Positions 43,042-51,919 of a DNA stretch of 64,000 nt are shown here, in pieces; the stretch's first letter is position 1, and every line of letters starts with the position of its first letter. The stretch spans positions 184,174-248,173 of the forward strand of contig CAJMFH010000001.1 of the NCBI GenBank assembly GCA_905212635.1, written 5' to 3'. The notes below the pieces were generated by a model. The model saw only the letters and a list, made by a program, of their open reading frames with translations, did no database searches and had not been told where the DNA came from. The DNA comes from an uncultured Lachnoclostridium sp. GTDB taxonomy: Bacteria; Bacillota; Clostridia; Lachnospirales; Lachnospiraceae. Both the position numbers and the translations under genes were made by a program.

Positions 43042-44196
43042 TTACATCTTCAGTAATTTTTCTAATGTCCCGTGTGCATTCAGCTCGTCACACAGCGTTT
43101 TGTAGGAATTTTCGAGTTTTTCCTGCTTTTTATCTGTCTTTTCTCCCCGCTTTATTGCACGTATCAAAAGATTTTTCGGCGTATGTTCCATGTCGATAAA
43201 TTCCAGGATCTGTACTTCGTAGCCATGCTGTTCTAGCAGATCTGCCCGCAGGGCATCGGTCAGCAATGCTGCAAACCGCTCTTTTAAAATTCCATATTTC
43301 AAAAGCGGTTCTAACATATCATTTTCGATCTGCGCATTCAGTTCATGCTGACAGCACGGAACCGACAAAATCACTTTTGCATTCCAGTGCACCGCCTTAT
43401 CCAGAGCAAAATCCGTCGCTACATCGCAGGCATGAAGCGTGATCACCATATCGGCACTGTCTGCGCCATCGTATGTGCTGATATCACCTTCCAGAAAATG
43501 TAAATTCGTATACTCGTATTTTTCTGCCATTTGGTTACAATGTGCAATCACATCTTTTTTCAGATCCAGTCCGATCATTTCCACGTCTCTGCCATGCATA
43601 ATATGAAGATAATAATATACGGCAAACGTCAGATACGATTTTCCGCAGCCAAAATCAATGATCTTAACCGGGCGGTCTTGCGGAAGTTCCGGAAGCACAT
43701 CTTTCACAAATTCAAGAAAACGGTTGATCTGCTTGTATTTTTTATACTTTTTGTCTACAATCTTTCCCTCTTTGGTCTGTACCCCAAGATCAACCAAAAA
43801 CGGAATCACTTCATCCGTGTCCAGAATGTACTTTTTCCTGCGGTTGTGCGAAAGATCAATTTTCTTTGCGATCTGGTTCTTATTCTCCTTTATGGTAGAT
43901 TTTCCTTTCTTGCTAACTAACGCACTGAAAGAACTCTGTTCACACAACAAATCCAGTTGCTTGTAATCTCTTTCCAAAAAGGTGCAGATTTGTTCTACAG
44001 CAGTCTCCTTGTCCATATTTTCATGAAAGACCTGATTGTTCGCATACTCTTCCCGCTGAAACATTAACTTATTCTTTTCCATAAAAGGGCGAAATACCAG
44101 TTTCTGCGAAACCTGTTTGCTGCGGCGGTTGCTCACCACGGCGCGCAGGGTGTTTTCATTTAAATTTTTCTCCAGTAGTTGTCTTACTTTTTCCAT
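43042..44196 (-). CDS. Class I SAM-dependent methyltransferase (Methyltransf_32/METTL25-like)
   Basis: 384 residues. The N-terminal 150 residues are helical and charged. The Rossmann domain has IIDFGCGKSYLTFAVYYYL (motif I, near 180), EMIGLDLKKDVI (motif II), ITLHACDVATDFAL, and VPCCQHELN, a Cys-Cys motif typical of this subgroup. The substrate is probably RNA or protein but is not known. TGGAG lies upstream of the ATG. It is 47 bases downstream of the second lipoprotein gene. Confidence 0.82.
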   Translation of the reverse strand: MEKVRQLLEKNLNENTLRAVVSNRRSKQVSQKLVFRPFMEKNKLMFQREEYANNQVFHENMDKETAVEQICTFLERDYKQLDLLCEQSSFSALVSKKGKSTIKENKNQIAKKIDLSHNRRKKYILDTDEVIPFLVDLGVQTKEGKIVDKKYKKYKQINRFLEFVKDVLPELPQDRPVKIIDFGCGKSYLTFAVYYYLHIMHGRDVEMIGLDLKKDVIAHCNQMAEKYEYTNLHFLEGDISTYDGADSADMVITLHACDVATDFALDKAVHWNAKVILSVPCCQHELNAQIENDMLEPLLKYGILKERFAALLTDALRADLLEQHGYEVQILEFIDMEHTPKNLLIRAIKRGEKTDKKQEKLENSYKTLCDELNAHGTLEKLLKM

Positions 44197-44243
44197 GTTC
44201 TAATCTCCATTTTTATTTACTTTAATAAATTATCCAATCCCTC

Positions 44244-45527
44244 TCAATGATACCAATCGTTACAATATGGCAAATACCATTCTTTCTCTTTTTCCGTCAT
44301 TGTTTTCACTTCTCCCGTATTAAAATCATAATACAAAAATTGGTCTTTGTCATCCCCATTCTTCACCAACATAATCGCATATTTGTCTGTCATCGCCTGA
44401 CAAATTCCAAAGTCTTGTTGATTTTCCTTTTTATTGGGCAATATTTTTGTCAATTCTTTCTCAACTTTCAATCCACTGCCAGGCTGCAAACTTTTACTAA
44501 GTATTACGTTATACTGATAAAATCCCTTATTTTTTTCGCCGTAAAGAAAAACTTGATAATATACCGTATTCTTTCTAAAAAACACATTAAATATAAATAT
44601 ATCTATCTTATTATATTCTTTCAAAGCATCTAAATATCCTTCTTGTTCCAATACCGTCTTTAATTCATCCTGAGTACTTACTTTTTGCAGTTTTCCATCC
44701 GGAAATTCTTTACAAGGCGGGAAATATAACTCTACCTCTGTATTTGCCACTTCTGCGTCTCCCCCTTCAGTGTAACCTGTCAAAAATACTTTTCCGCCAT
44801 TTATGCAACTCGCCCTGCCGTATTCATTATGGGGATAACTCCGAATAACACTTACCTTTCCTGTTTTTCCATCCAGCCACCATATGTCCTCATCTTCTAT
44901 CACTGCTCCCGCTTCACTGACACCGGTTATATAACAAAAAATGTCGTCTTCCTGATTTGTATCGACGTATTCTCTCTTTTCGATATCAAATACACACAGC
45001 TTATATTCTTCTGCCGACGCATGAGCGATAAATCTTCCATTACAGAACACTTTATTGGCAAAACCGTAGGCCCCATGTCCCACTCCGTCTTTTGGCTTAC
45101 AAACCAGTTCTTCTTTTTCCTCATTCACTTGATCTTTTCCGTTTATTTTTTCTACCGGTGCCCGCCAAAACGATGCCGTTTTTTCATCTGTGGAATTCTC
45201 GCATTTTTCATAATAAATCCAGTCATTGTCTACGTAGAGCAGGTCATAAAGATCTTTTATTTTGATTTTCCGCTCTGAACCACCCGCAAAGTCTCGCTCC
45301 ACAATAGTCTCCATCTCATCGTCCGAGAACAATGGCCGGTAATACTGATGCGTGTTATTGCAAAACATCCCTGTCTCCTCTGGCTTTTCTGACACTGCCT
45401 GTCCGCTGACCGCACCACCGGATACGCTTCCTGTCTCAATTCGGTAACCGCCACAGGCAGTCAAAGCCAACATAGTGACTGCTGTAATTACCATCAAAGT
45501 CAGAAATCCATTCCATTTTTTCTTCAT
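44244..45527 (-). CDS. Lipoprotein with an SG-rich linker (paralogue 2)
   Basis: 427 residues from ATG 45527 (GAGAGG upstream). Signal peptide with lipobox LALTACGG, then a linker IETGSVSGGAVSGQAVSE. The body has repeated Tyr/Trp-rich strands (YYEKCENSTDEKT, IWWLDGKTGKVSVI, FLYYDFNTGEVKTM), suggesting a beta-propeller-like exported domain. It follows the paralogous lipoprotein after 17 bases. Function unknown. Confidence 0.82.
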   Translation of the reverse strand: MKKKWNGFLTLMVITAVTMLALTACGGYRIETGSVSGGAVSGQAVSEKPEETGMFCNNTHQYYRPLFSDDEMETIVERDFAGGSERKIKIKDLYDLLYVDNDWIYYEKCENSTDEKTASFWRAPVEKINGKDQVNEEKEELVCKPKDGVGHGAYGFANKVFCNGRFIAHASAEEYKLCVFDIEKREYVDTNQEDDIFCYITGVSEAGAVIEDEDIWWLDGKTGKVSVIRSYPHNEYGRASCINGGKVFLTGYTEGGDAEVANTEVELYFPPCKEFPDGKLQKVSTQDELKTVLEQEGYLDALKEYNKIDIFIFNVFFRKNTVYYQVFLYGEKNKGFYQYNVILSKSLQPGSGLKVEKELTKILPNKKENQQDFGICQAMTDKYAIMLVKNGDDKDQFLYYDFNTGEVKTMTEKEKEWYLPYCNDWYH

Positions 45528-45544
45528 CACAACTACCTCTCTTT

Positions 45545-46780
45545 TCACCATTCTTTTGCCCATTCTTTCCACTCTTTCTCTGCCTGCTCTCTATTTACAT
45601 ACTTTGCCCCTGCCAAAACAAGGGTATCCTTAGATTTATCATACTCGTAATAAACGTGCATTGCTCCAATATCACACGAACGATGGTCCACAGCTAACGT
45701 CCATGCAAAATCCACCCAGATGCTGCCATCCTTGTTCTTGATATAATCCACATGATCCATGGTATATAAAAATACCGTCCCGTTTCTCTTTAAAATTCCA
45801 TCTTTCCACAACGCCACAAAATTATAGGAGCCATCCTCATACATTCTTTTCTCTGTCTGCAATTCCTCTTCCTTATATCCGGCATCTTTTATCATCGAAA
45901 CCGTCTCAGAATATCCAATATCCGGAAATTCCAGTTTTATTTTGTAATCATCCAAAAGAGTTCCCTCAAATTCATTTATTTCCGGGTATCCACACTCTCC
46001 TGACATCGTAGAATAAATTTCCCGCAGATTCTCTGTTTTCTGATTGACACGATAAGCCCCAAAATTAAACGTTTTATTATAGCAGTGCTGAACAGCCAGT
46101 TCCTGTACTCCATCTCCTGTCAGATCTACCGCTTCCAAATCATTCCAGTTTTGAATATTATGCAGCCAAAAATATGCCTGTGCTTTATATGCTTTTCCTG
46201 CCCCATAATCCAGCACAACAATATAAGACCGGCTGTCAATGCCGTTTTCCACATCTTCCAAGTAATCTTCCACTGTCGGTATTCCCGCTGTCACAAATAA
46301 TGCCAAGCAATCCCCCTCTACCTCTTTTTCTTTGATTCCCTTTTTGGTCTGTGTCATCACATGTGTAATGGAATCTGTAATTTTCGTCAGATTTCCTACC
46401 GCATAGGAACTGACAAATACAGGCTCGTCAAAACCGAGAAAAGATAGATCAGCCACAAAATCCTCATACACAGACGGTACAATCTCATCTCCATAATGGT
46501 CCTCAACGTAAATGTTGTCATCCGGTGATTTTCTCAAATAAACATCGGCGGATCCTTCGACATCTGCCGGATCGGGAATCGTCACTTTTCCCTCTTTCAT
46601 CACATGAACCGTTAGCGCCGTAGAATCACTGACAGCTGCCCCTGACACTGCCTGTCCGCTGACCGCACCACCGGACACACTTCCCGTCTCAATTTGGTGA
46701 CCGCCGCAGGCAGTCAGTCCTGTCAAAAGTATCACTGCAAAAAATACAACCATCCATATTTCTGTCTTTCGTTTCATCAT
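45545..46780 (-). CDS. Lipoprotein with an SG-rich linker (paralogue 1)
   Basis: 411 residues. The lipobox is LTGLTACGG, followed by IETGSVSGGAVSGQAVSGAA, almost identical in protein and DNA to the next gene. The body differs and contains VDLTGDGVQELAV (an FG-GAP/VCBS-like element) and a C-terminal WVDFAWTLAVDHRSCDIG segment. First gene of the three-gene unit with a strong promoter. Function unknown. Confidence 0.83.
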   Translation of the reverse strand: MMKRKTEIWMVVFFAVILLTGLTACGGHQIETGSVSGGAVSGQAVSGAAVSDSTALTVHVMKEGKVTIPDPADVEGSADVYLRKSPDDNIYVEDHYGDEIVPSVYEDFVADLSFLGFDEPVFVSSYAVGNLTKITDSITHVMTQTKKGIKEKEVEGDCLALFVTAGIPTVEDYLEDVENGIDSRSYIVVLDYGAGKAYKAQAYFWLHNIQNWNDLEAVDLTGDGVQELAVQHCYNKTFNFGAYRVNQKTENLREIYSTMSGECGYPEINEFEGTLLDDYKIKLEFPDIGYSETVSMIKDAGYKEEELQTEKRMYEDGSYNFVALWKDGILKRNGTVFLYTMDHVDYIKNKDGSIWVDFAWTLAVDHRSCDIGAMHVYYEYDKSKDTLVLAGAKYVNREQAEKEWKEWAKEW

Positions 46781-46823
46781 TTTCCTCTTTCCGGCTTATT
46801 CTACTTTCTGCCAATTTTTATCA

Positions 46824-46852
46824 ATTATACTTTACAACATATCGGGCGGCAA
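46824..46852 (-). promoter_or_regulatory. Promoter of the lipoprotein operon
   Basis: On the minus strand: TTGCCG (46847-46852), a 17-base spacer, and a perfect TATAAT (46824-46829). Confidence 0.82.
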
Positions 46853-46879
46853 ATGGTTACAAATTTATTATTTTTAGAT

Positions 46880-46939
46880 TACAAAGAAGCCCGGTCAAAC
46901 ATTGCTGCACTTCACAGTTTAGCACGTTTGGCCGGGCTT
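46880..46939 (-). terminator. Terminator of the decarboxylase operon
   Basis: AAGCCCGGTCAAAC (46887-46900) and GTTTGGCCGGGCTT (46926-46939) form a 14-bp stem with one G-T pair; on the minus strand it is followed by CTTTGTAATCT. It lies 22 bases after oadA. Confidence 0.78.
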
Positions 46940-46961
46940 ATCATTCTGTCAGAGGATATCC

Positions 46962-48377
46962 TTATACCGGATATACTTTATTTTCTTTATCCGCAAGAGT
47001 TGGATCTACTTTTGTCTTCTGTGCCTCACGGTATTTGAAGAACTCCGTAGCTACCTGTGGGAACAACGCGTAAGACAATACATCTTCGTCCTGCTGTTTC
47101 CACTGTGCCATCTCTTTCTCAATATCTGCAAGCTGTGGCTTGATCAGATCTGCCGGACGACATGTGATCGGCTCCGTATCACCGATACATTTCTTCTGAA
47201 CTTCCGGATTAAACGGTTTTACGGTCTGACCGAACTCACCGGAAAGAAGTTTCTTAGATTCTTTGGTAACCATCTTATAACGCTCACCGGATACGACATT
47301 GAGCACTGCCTGAGTACCAACGATCTGAGAAGATGGGGTAACCAATGGTGGCTCACCAAAGTCTTTTCTTACACGAGGTACTTCTTCCAGTACAGCTTCG
47401 TACTTGTCTTCCTGTCCCATTTCTTTCAACTGGGATACGAGGTTACTAAGCATACCGCCAGGTACCTGATACATCAGTGTCTTAATATTAACACCAAGCA
47501 CTTTGGTATTCATAAGACCACTTGCAAGTGCTTCTTCACGCATCGGGCGGAAGTATTCTGCAATCTCAGCAAGAAGATTTTGATCCAATCCGGTATCGTA
47601 TGGTGTTCCACGGAATGTCTCTACCATAACTTCCGTAGCCGGCTGACTTGTTCCGAGTGCGAATGGAGACATTGCAGTATCAATGATATCACATCCTGCC
47701 TCTACGGCTTTCAGATACGTCATGGAAGCTACGCCGGAAGTATAATGGGTATGCAGGTCGATTGGAATGTCTACAGACTCTTTCAGAGCTGTAACCAATT
47801 CGGTTGCTTTGTATGGTGTCAAAAGACCCGCCATATCTTTGATACAAAGTGATTTTGCACCAAGATCTTCAATCTTCTTTGCCATATCTTTCCAGTAATC
47901 TAAGGTATACGCATCACCCAGTGTATAAGAAAGGGCGATCTGTGCGTGGCCATTTTCTTTGTTTGCTGCTTTTACCGCAGTCTCCAAATTACGCATATCA
48001 TTCAAACAGTCAAAGATACGGATGATATCAATACCGTTTGCAATGGACTTCTGAACGAAATATTCTACTACATCGTCTGCATAATGATTGTATCCAAGGA
48101 TATTCTGTCCACGGAACAACATCTGCAATTTTGTATTTTTAAATCCGGCACGCAGTTTACGAAGTCTCTCCCACGGATCTTCTTTCAAGAAACGAAGAGA
48201 AGCATCAAATGTAGCACCGCCCCAGCACTCTACTGCATGAAATCCAACCTGATCCATCTTGTCTACGATCGGAAGCATCTGCTCTGTTGTCATACGAGTA
48301 GCGATCAATGACTGGTGTGCATCACGAAGAATGGTTTCTGTTATTTTAATCGGCTTTTTTTCAATCTTTTCTGCCAT
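46962..48377 (-). CDS. oadA: Oxaloacetate decarboxylase alpha-type carboxyltransferase subunit
   Basis: 471 residues. HMGL-like barrel with ETILRDAHQSLIATRMTTEQ at the start, the active-site Lys in SLCIKDMAGLLTPYKATELV, and metal-binding IDLHTHYTSGVASM. The conserved PYC_OADA domain (GMLSNLVSQLKEMGQ...) follows. The biotin domain found at the end of classical OadA is missing; the separate carrier at 49548 would supply it. It transfers CO2 from oxaloacetate to biotin, or the reverse with pyruvate. Last gene of the operon. Confidence 0.92.
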   Translation of the reverse strand: MAEKIEKKPIKITETILRDAHQSLIATRMTTEQMLPIVDKMDQVGFHAVECWGGATFDASLRFLKEDPWERLRKLRAGFKNTKLQMLFRGQNILGYNHYADDVVEYFVQKSIANGIDIIRIFDCLNDMRNLETAVKAANKENGHAQIALSYTLGDAYTLDYWKDMAKKIEDLGAKSLCIKDMAGLLTPYKATELVTALKESVDIPIDLHTHYTSGVASMTYLKAVEAGCDIIDTAMSPFALGTSQPATEVMVETFRGTPYDTGLDQNLLAEIAEYFRPMREEALASGLMNTKVLGVNIKTLMYQVPGGMLSNLVSQLKEMGQEDKYEAVLEEVPRVRKDFGEPPLVTPSSQIVGTQAVLNVVSGERYKMVTKESKKLLSGEFGQTVKPFNPEVQKKCIGDTEPITCRPADLIKPQLADIEKEMAQWKQQDEDVLSYALFPQVATEFFKYREAQKTKVDPTLADKENKVYPV

Positions 48378-48400
48378 GATAGTTTCCTCCTATAATTTTA

Positions 48401-49519
48401 TTAAATTCCAAAGATAGCCATAAATACACCGGCGGCAACTGCCGTACCGATAACTCCGGCTACGTTTGGTCCCATCGCATGCATCAAAAGGAAGTTTGTC
48501 GGATCTGCTTCCGAACCAACCTTCTGAGATACACGGGCTGCCATAGGAACCGCCGATACACCGGCAGAACCAATCAAAGGATTTACTTTACCCTTTGTTA
48601 CTTTGCACATCAATTTACCAAAGAGAACGCCGGCTGCTGTACCGACAGCAAATGCCACCAGACCAAGTACAACAATCTTCAAAGTCTCCGGTTTGATAAA
48701 CTCTGCACCACTTGTCTTTGCTCCTACCGATGTACCAAGAAGGATAACTACGATATACATCATCGCATTGGATGCTGTTTCCATCAACTGTGGAACCACT
48801 CCGGATTCACGGAAGAGGTTACCAAGCATCAACATACCTACGAGAGGTGCTGTACTTGGAAGGATCAAACATACCACAGTCGTAACAATGATTGGGAAAA
48901 GGATTCGTTCCAGTTTGGAAACCGGACGAAGCTGTTCCATCTTGATCTCCCGTTCCTTCTTTGTTGTAAGGAGTTTCATGATCGGTGGCTGGATGATCGG
49001 CACCAGTGACATATACGAATATGCTGCCACGGCAATCGATCCCATCAGATCTGTCTGACCCAGTTTCCCGGCAAGGAAAATGGAGGTAGGACCATCGGCT
49101 CCACCGATGATTGAGATCGCTGCTGCTGCTTTTCCATTGAATCCCAATACAATAGCAAGCAGGTATGCGGCAAAGATACCAAACTGTGCCGCCGCTCCCA
49201 AGAGAAAACTCTTTGGATTTGCGATCAACGGACCAAAGTCTGTCATCGCACCAACTCCAAGGAAAATAAGAGATGGCAGGATCGACCATTCGTCCAATTT
49301 AAAGAAATATTCCAACAATCCGCCCGGTTCCATGATCGACGGATAAATATTAACCAGTAACATACCAAACGCAATTGGCACAAGAAGCAGTGGTTCATAC
49401 CCTTTTTTAATCGCAAGGAACAAAAAGAGGAATGCCACAAAGATCATGACGACATTACGCCAATCCAATGTATTGTTTGCAAATGCTGTCTGGTGAATAA
49501 GATTTTGTAAAACTTCCAT
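48401..49519 (-). CDS. oadB: Sodium-pumping decarboxylase beta subunit
   Basis: 372 residues, about nine hydrophobic segments. The conserved loop IIGGADGPTSIFLAGKLG carries the Asp needed for Na+ transport. YSYMSLVPIIQPPIMKLL and VSAVPMAARVSQKVG are also family hallmarks. It decarboxylates carboxybiotin and exports Na+. It belongs to the OadB/GcdB/MmdB group. Confidence 0.95.
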   Translation of the reverse strand: MEVLQNLIHQTAFANNTLDWRNVVMIFVAFLFLFLAIKKGYEPLLLVPIAFGMLLVNIYPSIMEPGGLLEYFFKLDEWSILPSLIFLGVGAMTDFGPLIANPKSFLLGAAAQFGIFAAYLLAIVLGFNGKAAAAISIIGGADGPTSIFLAGKLGQTDLMGSIAVAAYSYMSLVPIIQPPIMKLLTTKKEREIKMEQLRPVSKLERILFPIIVTTVVCLILPSTAPLVGMLMLGNLFRESGVVPQLMETASNAMMYIVVILLGTSVGAKTSGAEFIKPETLKIVVLGLVAFAVGTAAGVLFGKLMCKVTKGKVNPLIGSAGVSAVPMAARVSQKVGSEADPTNFLLMHAMGPNVAGVIGTAVAAGVFMAIFGI

Positions 49520-49547
49520 CTTAATCCTCCGTTCTTATGTCTATAGA

Positions 49548-49928
49548 CTAGTTCATTGTCGCCAAAACTGCTCCTGGCTCAACCATATCACCAACATTTA
49601 CATTGATGCTTGCGATGGTTCCATCCTGAGGTGCTACGACTTCGTTTTCCATCTTCATCGCCTCAAGGATCAACACAACGTCTCCACGGGAAACGCTTGC
49701 ACCCGGCTGTGCTTTTACATCCAGGATCTTACCAGGCATCGGTGCATTGATCTCTACAGATCCTGCTGCGCCGCCTGCTGCTTTTGCCGGAGCAGGTGCC
49801 GGGGCCGGTGCTGCTGCGGGAGCCGCCGGGGCTGCTTTTGCTGCTGGTGCAGGAGCTGCGCCGCCTGCTGTCTCTTCTACGGTAACATCATAAGCCGTTC
49901 CATTTACGGTAATTGTATAAGTTTTCAT
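49548..49928 (-). CDS. gcdC: Biotin carrier subunit of the decarboxylase
   Basis: 126 residues. N-terminal strand, an Ala/Pro-rich flexible linker (residues about 22-58), then a biotinyl domain with the modification site in LILEAMKMENEVV. It shuttles CO2 between the carboxyltransferases and the beta subunit. Symbol assigned by family and could equally be mmdC. Confidence 0.93.
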   Translation of the reverse strand: MKTYTITVNGTAYDVTVEETAGGAAPAPAAKAAPAAPAAAPAPAPAPAKAAGGAAGSVEINAPMPGKILDVKAQPGASVSRGDVVLILEAMKMENEVVAPQDGTIASINVNVGDMVEPGAVLATMN

Positions 49929-49958
49929 GAATTTTTCCTCCTAAAGATATATTTCAAA

Positions 49959-50336
49959 TTAATACGAACGCTTTTTGATGGAACGGATCACCAATCCATC
50001 TGCAGGTACGGCAACTCCGTCCTGTTCCATCGCTGCTGCAACAGCTGCTGTGATTACGGCAATCAGCTGTGTATCGTCAGCAGGTGCTGCCGGTGTCTGT
50101 ACAACAGGCTTTGGTGCCGGTGCCGGCTGTGCCTGTGGAATTGGTTGTACCGGTTCTTCTTTCTTTGTAAGTTTATCCATCAAAGCAGGAATATATTTTA
50201 ACAAAGAAATAATAAAACTGATCAGAATCAATACAAGGAACACCGTTCCCATGGCAATAACAGTATTGACAAGGGCTTCCGGGATTGTCGTATAATCATC
50301 TCCCGCTGCTTGCGCTGTCGCTGCTAATACTATCAT
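49959..50336 (-). CDS. oadG: OadG-family gamma/delta subunit
   Basis: 125 residues: one N-terminal membrane helix (TVIAMGTVFLVLILISFIISL), a Pro-rich linker (QPIPQAQPAPAPKP), and a C-terminal alpha-beta tip ending VIRSIKKRSY. It anchors the carboxyltransferase to the beta subunit. It starts 4 bases after the upstream gene. Confidence 0.9.
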   Translation of the reverse strand: MIVLAATAQAAGDDYTTIPEALVNTVIAMGTVFLVLILISFIISLLKYIPALMDKLTKKEEPVQPIPQAQPAPAPKPVVQTPAAPADDTQLIAVITAAVAAAMEQDGVAVPADGLVIRSIKKRSY

Positions 50337-50340
50337 TTTA

Positions 50341-51717
50341 TCACCTCATTCCGAACATCTGCATTGCATAAATCAACTGTTTGCGGATCTCAGAGCCCTC
50401 GATAATATTATCTACATAGCCGCGTTTTGCTGCGATTGAGGCTTTACACTGCATCTCCTCAAACTCTTTGGTCTTTTCGTCCAAAGCGGCAAGTTTATCT
50501 GCCTCTTTGTTAATATCATCTTCATACATAACAGAAACCGCACTCTTGGCATCCATTACGCCGACTTTCGCATTTTCAAGAGCAAGTACAAGATCTGCTC
50601 CAATATGTTTTGAATTCATTGCTACATATGCACTTCCATAAGCTTCACCGGTAATTACATTCACTTTCGCACTTTCCGCGCTGGCAAATGCACAGGTCAG
50701 ATCTGCTACCGCCTGTCCAATGGTCTTTTCTTCTTCCATGGAAGAAGCATATTTCTTTACATTCGTAAGTGTAATCATCGGAATTCCAAACGCATCACAG
50801 AAATAGATGAACTTCTCTGCTTTACGGCATCCTGCGGTAGAAAGTGTCTGCTCAGCACTGTTTGCCAGAGCACCTACCGTTACACCGCCAAGTGTCATAA
50901 ATCCGGTAATCATATCCTTAGCATGATCCTTTTTCGTCTCGATAAATACGTTCGCATCTGCGATCTGTGTCAATGCTGCCACAGGATCACCGATCAGACT
51001 TTCAAAATTCGGGATCACACGGTTCATGTCATCCTCCACTTCGTTTGCTGCCACATCCTCGTAGTTTGCCGGAAGCACTTCGATCAAGTTGCGGATCTGA
51101 GCAAGTACGTCCGCTTGGTTCTCGCCAACAAAATCTACATTTCCTGCTTCTGCCTGGAATGCTGCACTTGCTGTATCACAAGCTTCTACACGGTTTCCGT
51201 CAATGGCATTTGGAGAATTGACAAACAATTTTCCGTTTTCCGCTTCCATAAAAGTGAAGTCACTCAAAAGTGTCGATACCGCCACTCCTCCTCCACATGA
51301 GCCTAAAATAGCACTGATCTGTGGAATTACTCCACTTGCTTTGACTTTACTCATGTAAATCTCACCAAATCCAGCCAATGCATCTACGGCTTCCTGAACA
51401 CGTACACCGGCGCAATCGATCAATCCGATCACAGGTGCACCTGCTTTCATCGCCATCTCATAAAGACGGGCAATCTTCTTTGCGTGCATTTCGCCGACAG
51501 AACCATTCATCGCGGTCACATCCTGGCTGTAAACATACACCAGTCCGGAGTTGATCACTCCATAACCTGTAATGACACCATCAGCTGGCACTGCTTTTTC
51601 CTGCATGTTGAAATCCGTATTTCTCTTGGTTACAAGAGCGCCGATCTCAACAAAACTGTTTGCGTCAACAAGAGATTCAATTCTCTGTCTTGCTGACATT
51701 TTTGCTGAATTACTCAT
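50341..51717 (-). CDS. mmdA: Carboxyltransferase subunit (MmdA-like)
   Basis: 458 residues from ATG 51717 with GGAGG eight bases upstream; longer readings have no such site. Two crotonase-fold halves of an acyl-CoA carboxyltransferase: VPADGVITGYGVINSGLVYV, LIDCAGVRVQEAVDAL, LGSCGGGVAVSTLL, and the second half AKDMITGFMTLGGVTVGALAN, NVITGEAYGSAYVAMNSKHIG. It is shorter than methylmalonyl-CoA decarboxylase alpha subunits (about 510). The acyl-CoA substrate cannot be named from sequence. Confidence 0.88.
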   Translation of the reverse strand: MSNSAKMSARQRIESLVDANSFVEIGALVTKRNTDFNMQEKAVPADGVITGYGVINSGLVYVYSQDVTAMNGSVGEMHAKKIARLYEMAMKAGAPVIGLIDCAGVRVQEAVDALAGFGEIYMSKVKASGVIPQISAILGSCGGGVAVSTLLSDFTFMEAENGKLFVNSPNAIDGNRVEACDTASAAFQAEAGNVDFVGENQADVLAQIRNLIEVLPANYEDVAANEVEDDMNRVIPNFESLIGDPVAALTQIADANVFIETKKDHAKDMITGFMTLGGVTVGALANSAEQTLSTAGCRKAEKFIYFCDAFGIPMITLTNVKKYASSMEEEKTIGQAVADLTCAFASAESAKVNVITGEAYGSAYVAMNSKHIGADLVLALENAKVGVMDAKSAVSVMYEDDINKEADKLAALDEKTKEFEEMQCKASIAAKRGYVDNIIEGSEIRKQLIYAMQMFGMR

Positions 51718-51747
51718 ACTGCAGTCCTCCACTTTTTTATAGTTATG

Positions 51748-51763
51748 TTTTGTTAAAACAAAA
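51748..51763. repeat. Short inverted repeat in the decarboxylase leader
   Basis: TTTTGTT and AACAAAA flank AA, about 20 bases downstream of the -10 box and 30 bases before the first gene. It could be an operator. Confidence 0.35.
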
Positions 51764-51778
51764 TTTTTTCCAATTGTA

Positions 51779-51807
51779 ATTGTAATGCTTTTTTGAAAAA
51801 ATAGCAA
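51779..51807 (-). promoter_or_regulatory. Promoter of the decarboxylase operon
   Basis: On the minus strand: TTGCTA (51802-51807), a 17-base spacer, and TACAAT (51779-51784). The rest of the intergenic region (51808-51919) is AT-rich and must carry the divergent dac promoter; only weak matches (TTTACA-16-TAAATA, 51834-51861) are seen. Confidence 0.72.
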
Positions 51808-51919
51808 CAATAATTTTAACATTTTACAAAACATTTACATGAATTTTTTATGTATTAAATAATGTAAAGTTTCATAGGATAGATACAAAATAATATAAAG
51901 TATTTATGGGAGGTCTTTG

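Noticed and set aside
49700..49880. Repeat-rich region in the biotin carrier as a separate tandem repeat element
   Set aside because: It is simply the Ala/Pro linker coding sequence normal for this family.
51779..51919. Clear promoter for the dac gene at 51920
   Set aside because: Only a weak TTTACA-16-TAAATA match was found, so it is not listed as a separate feature.
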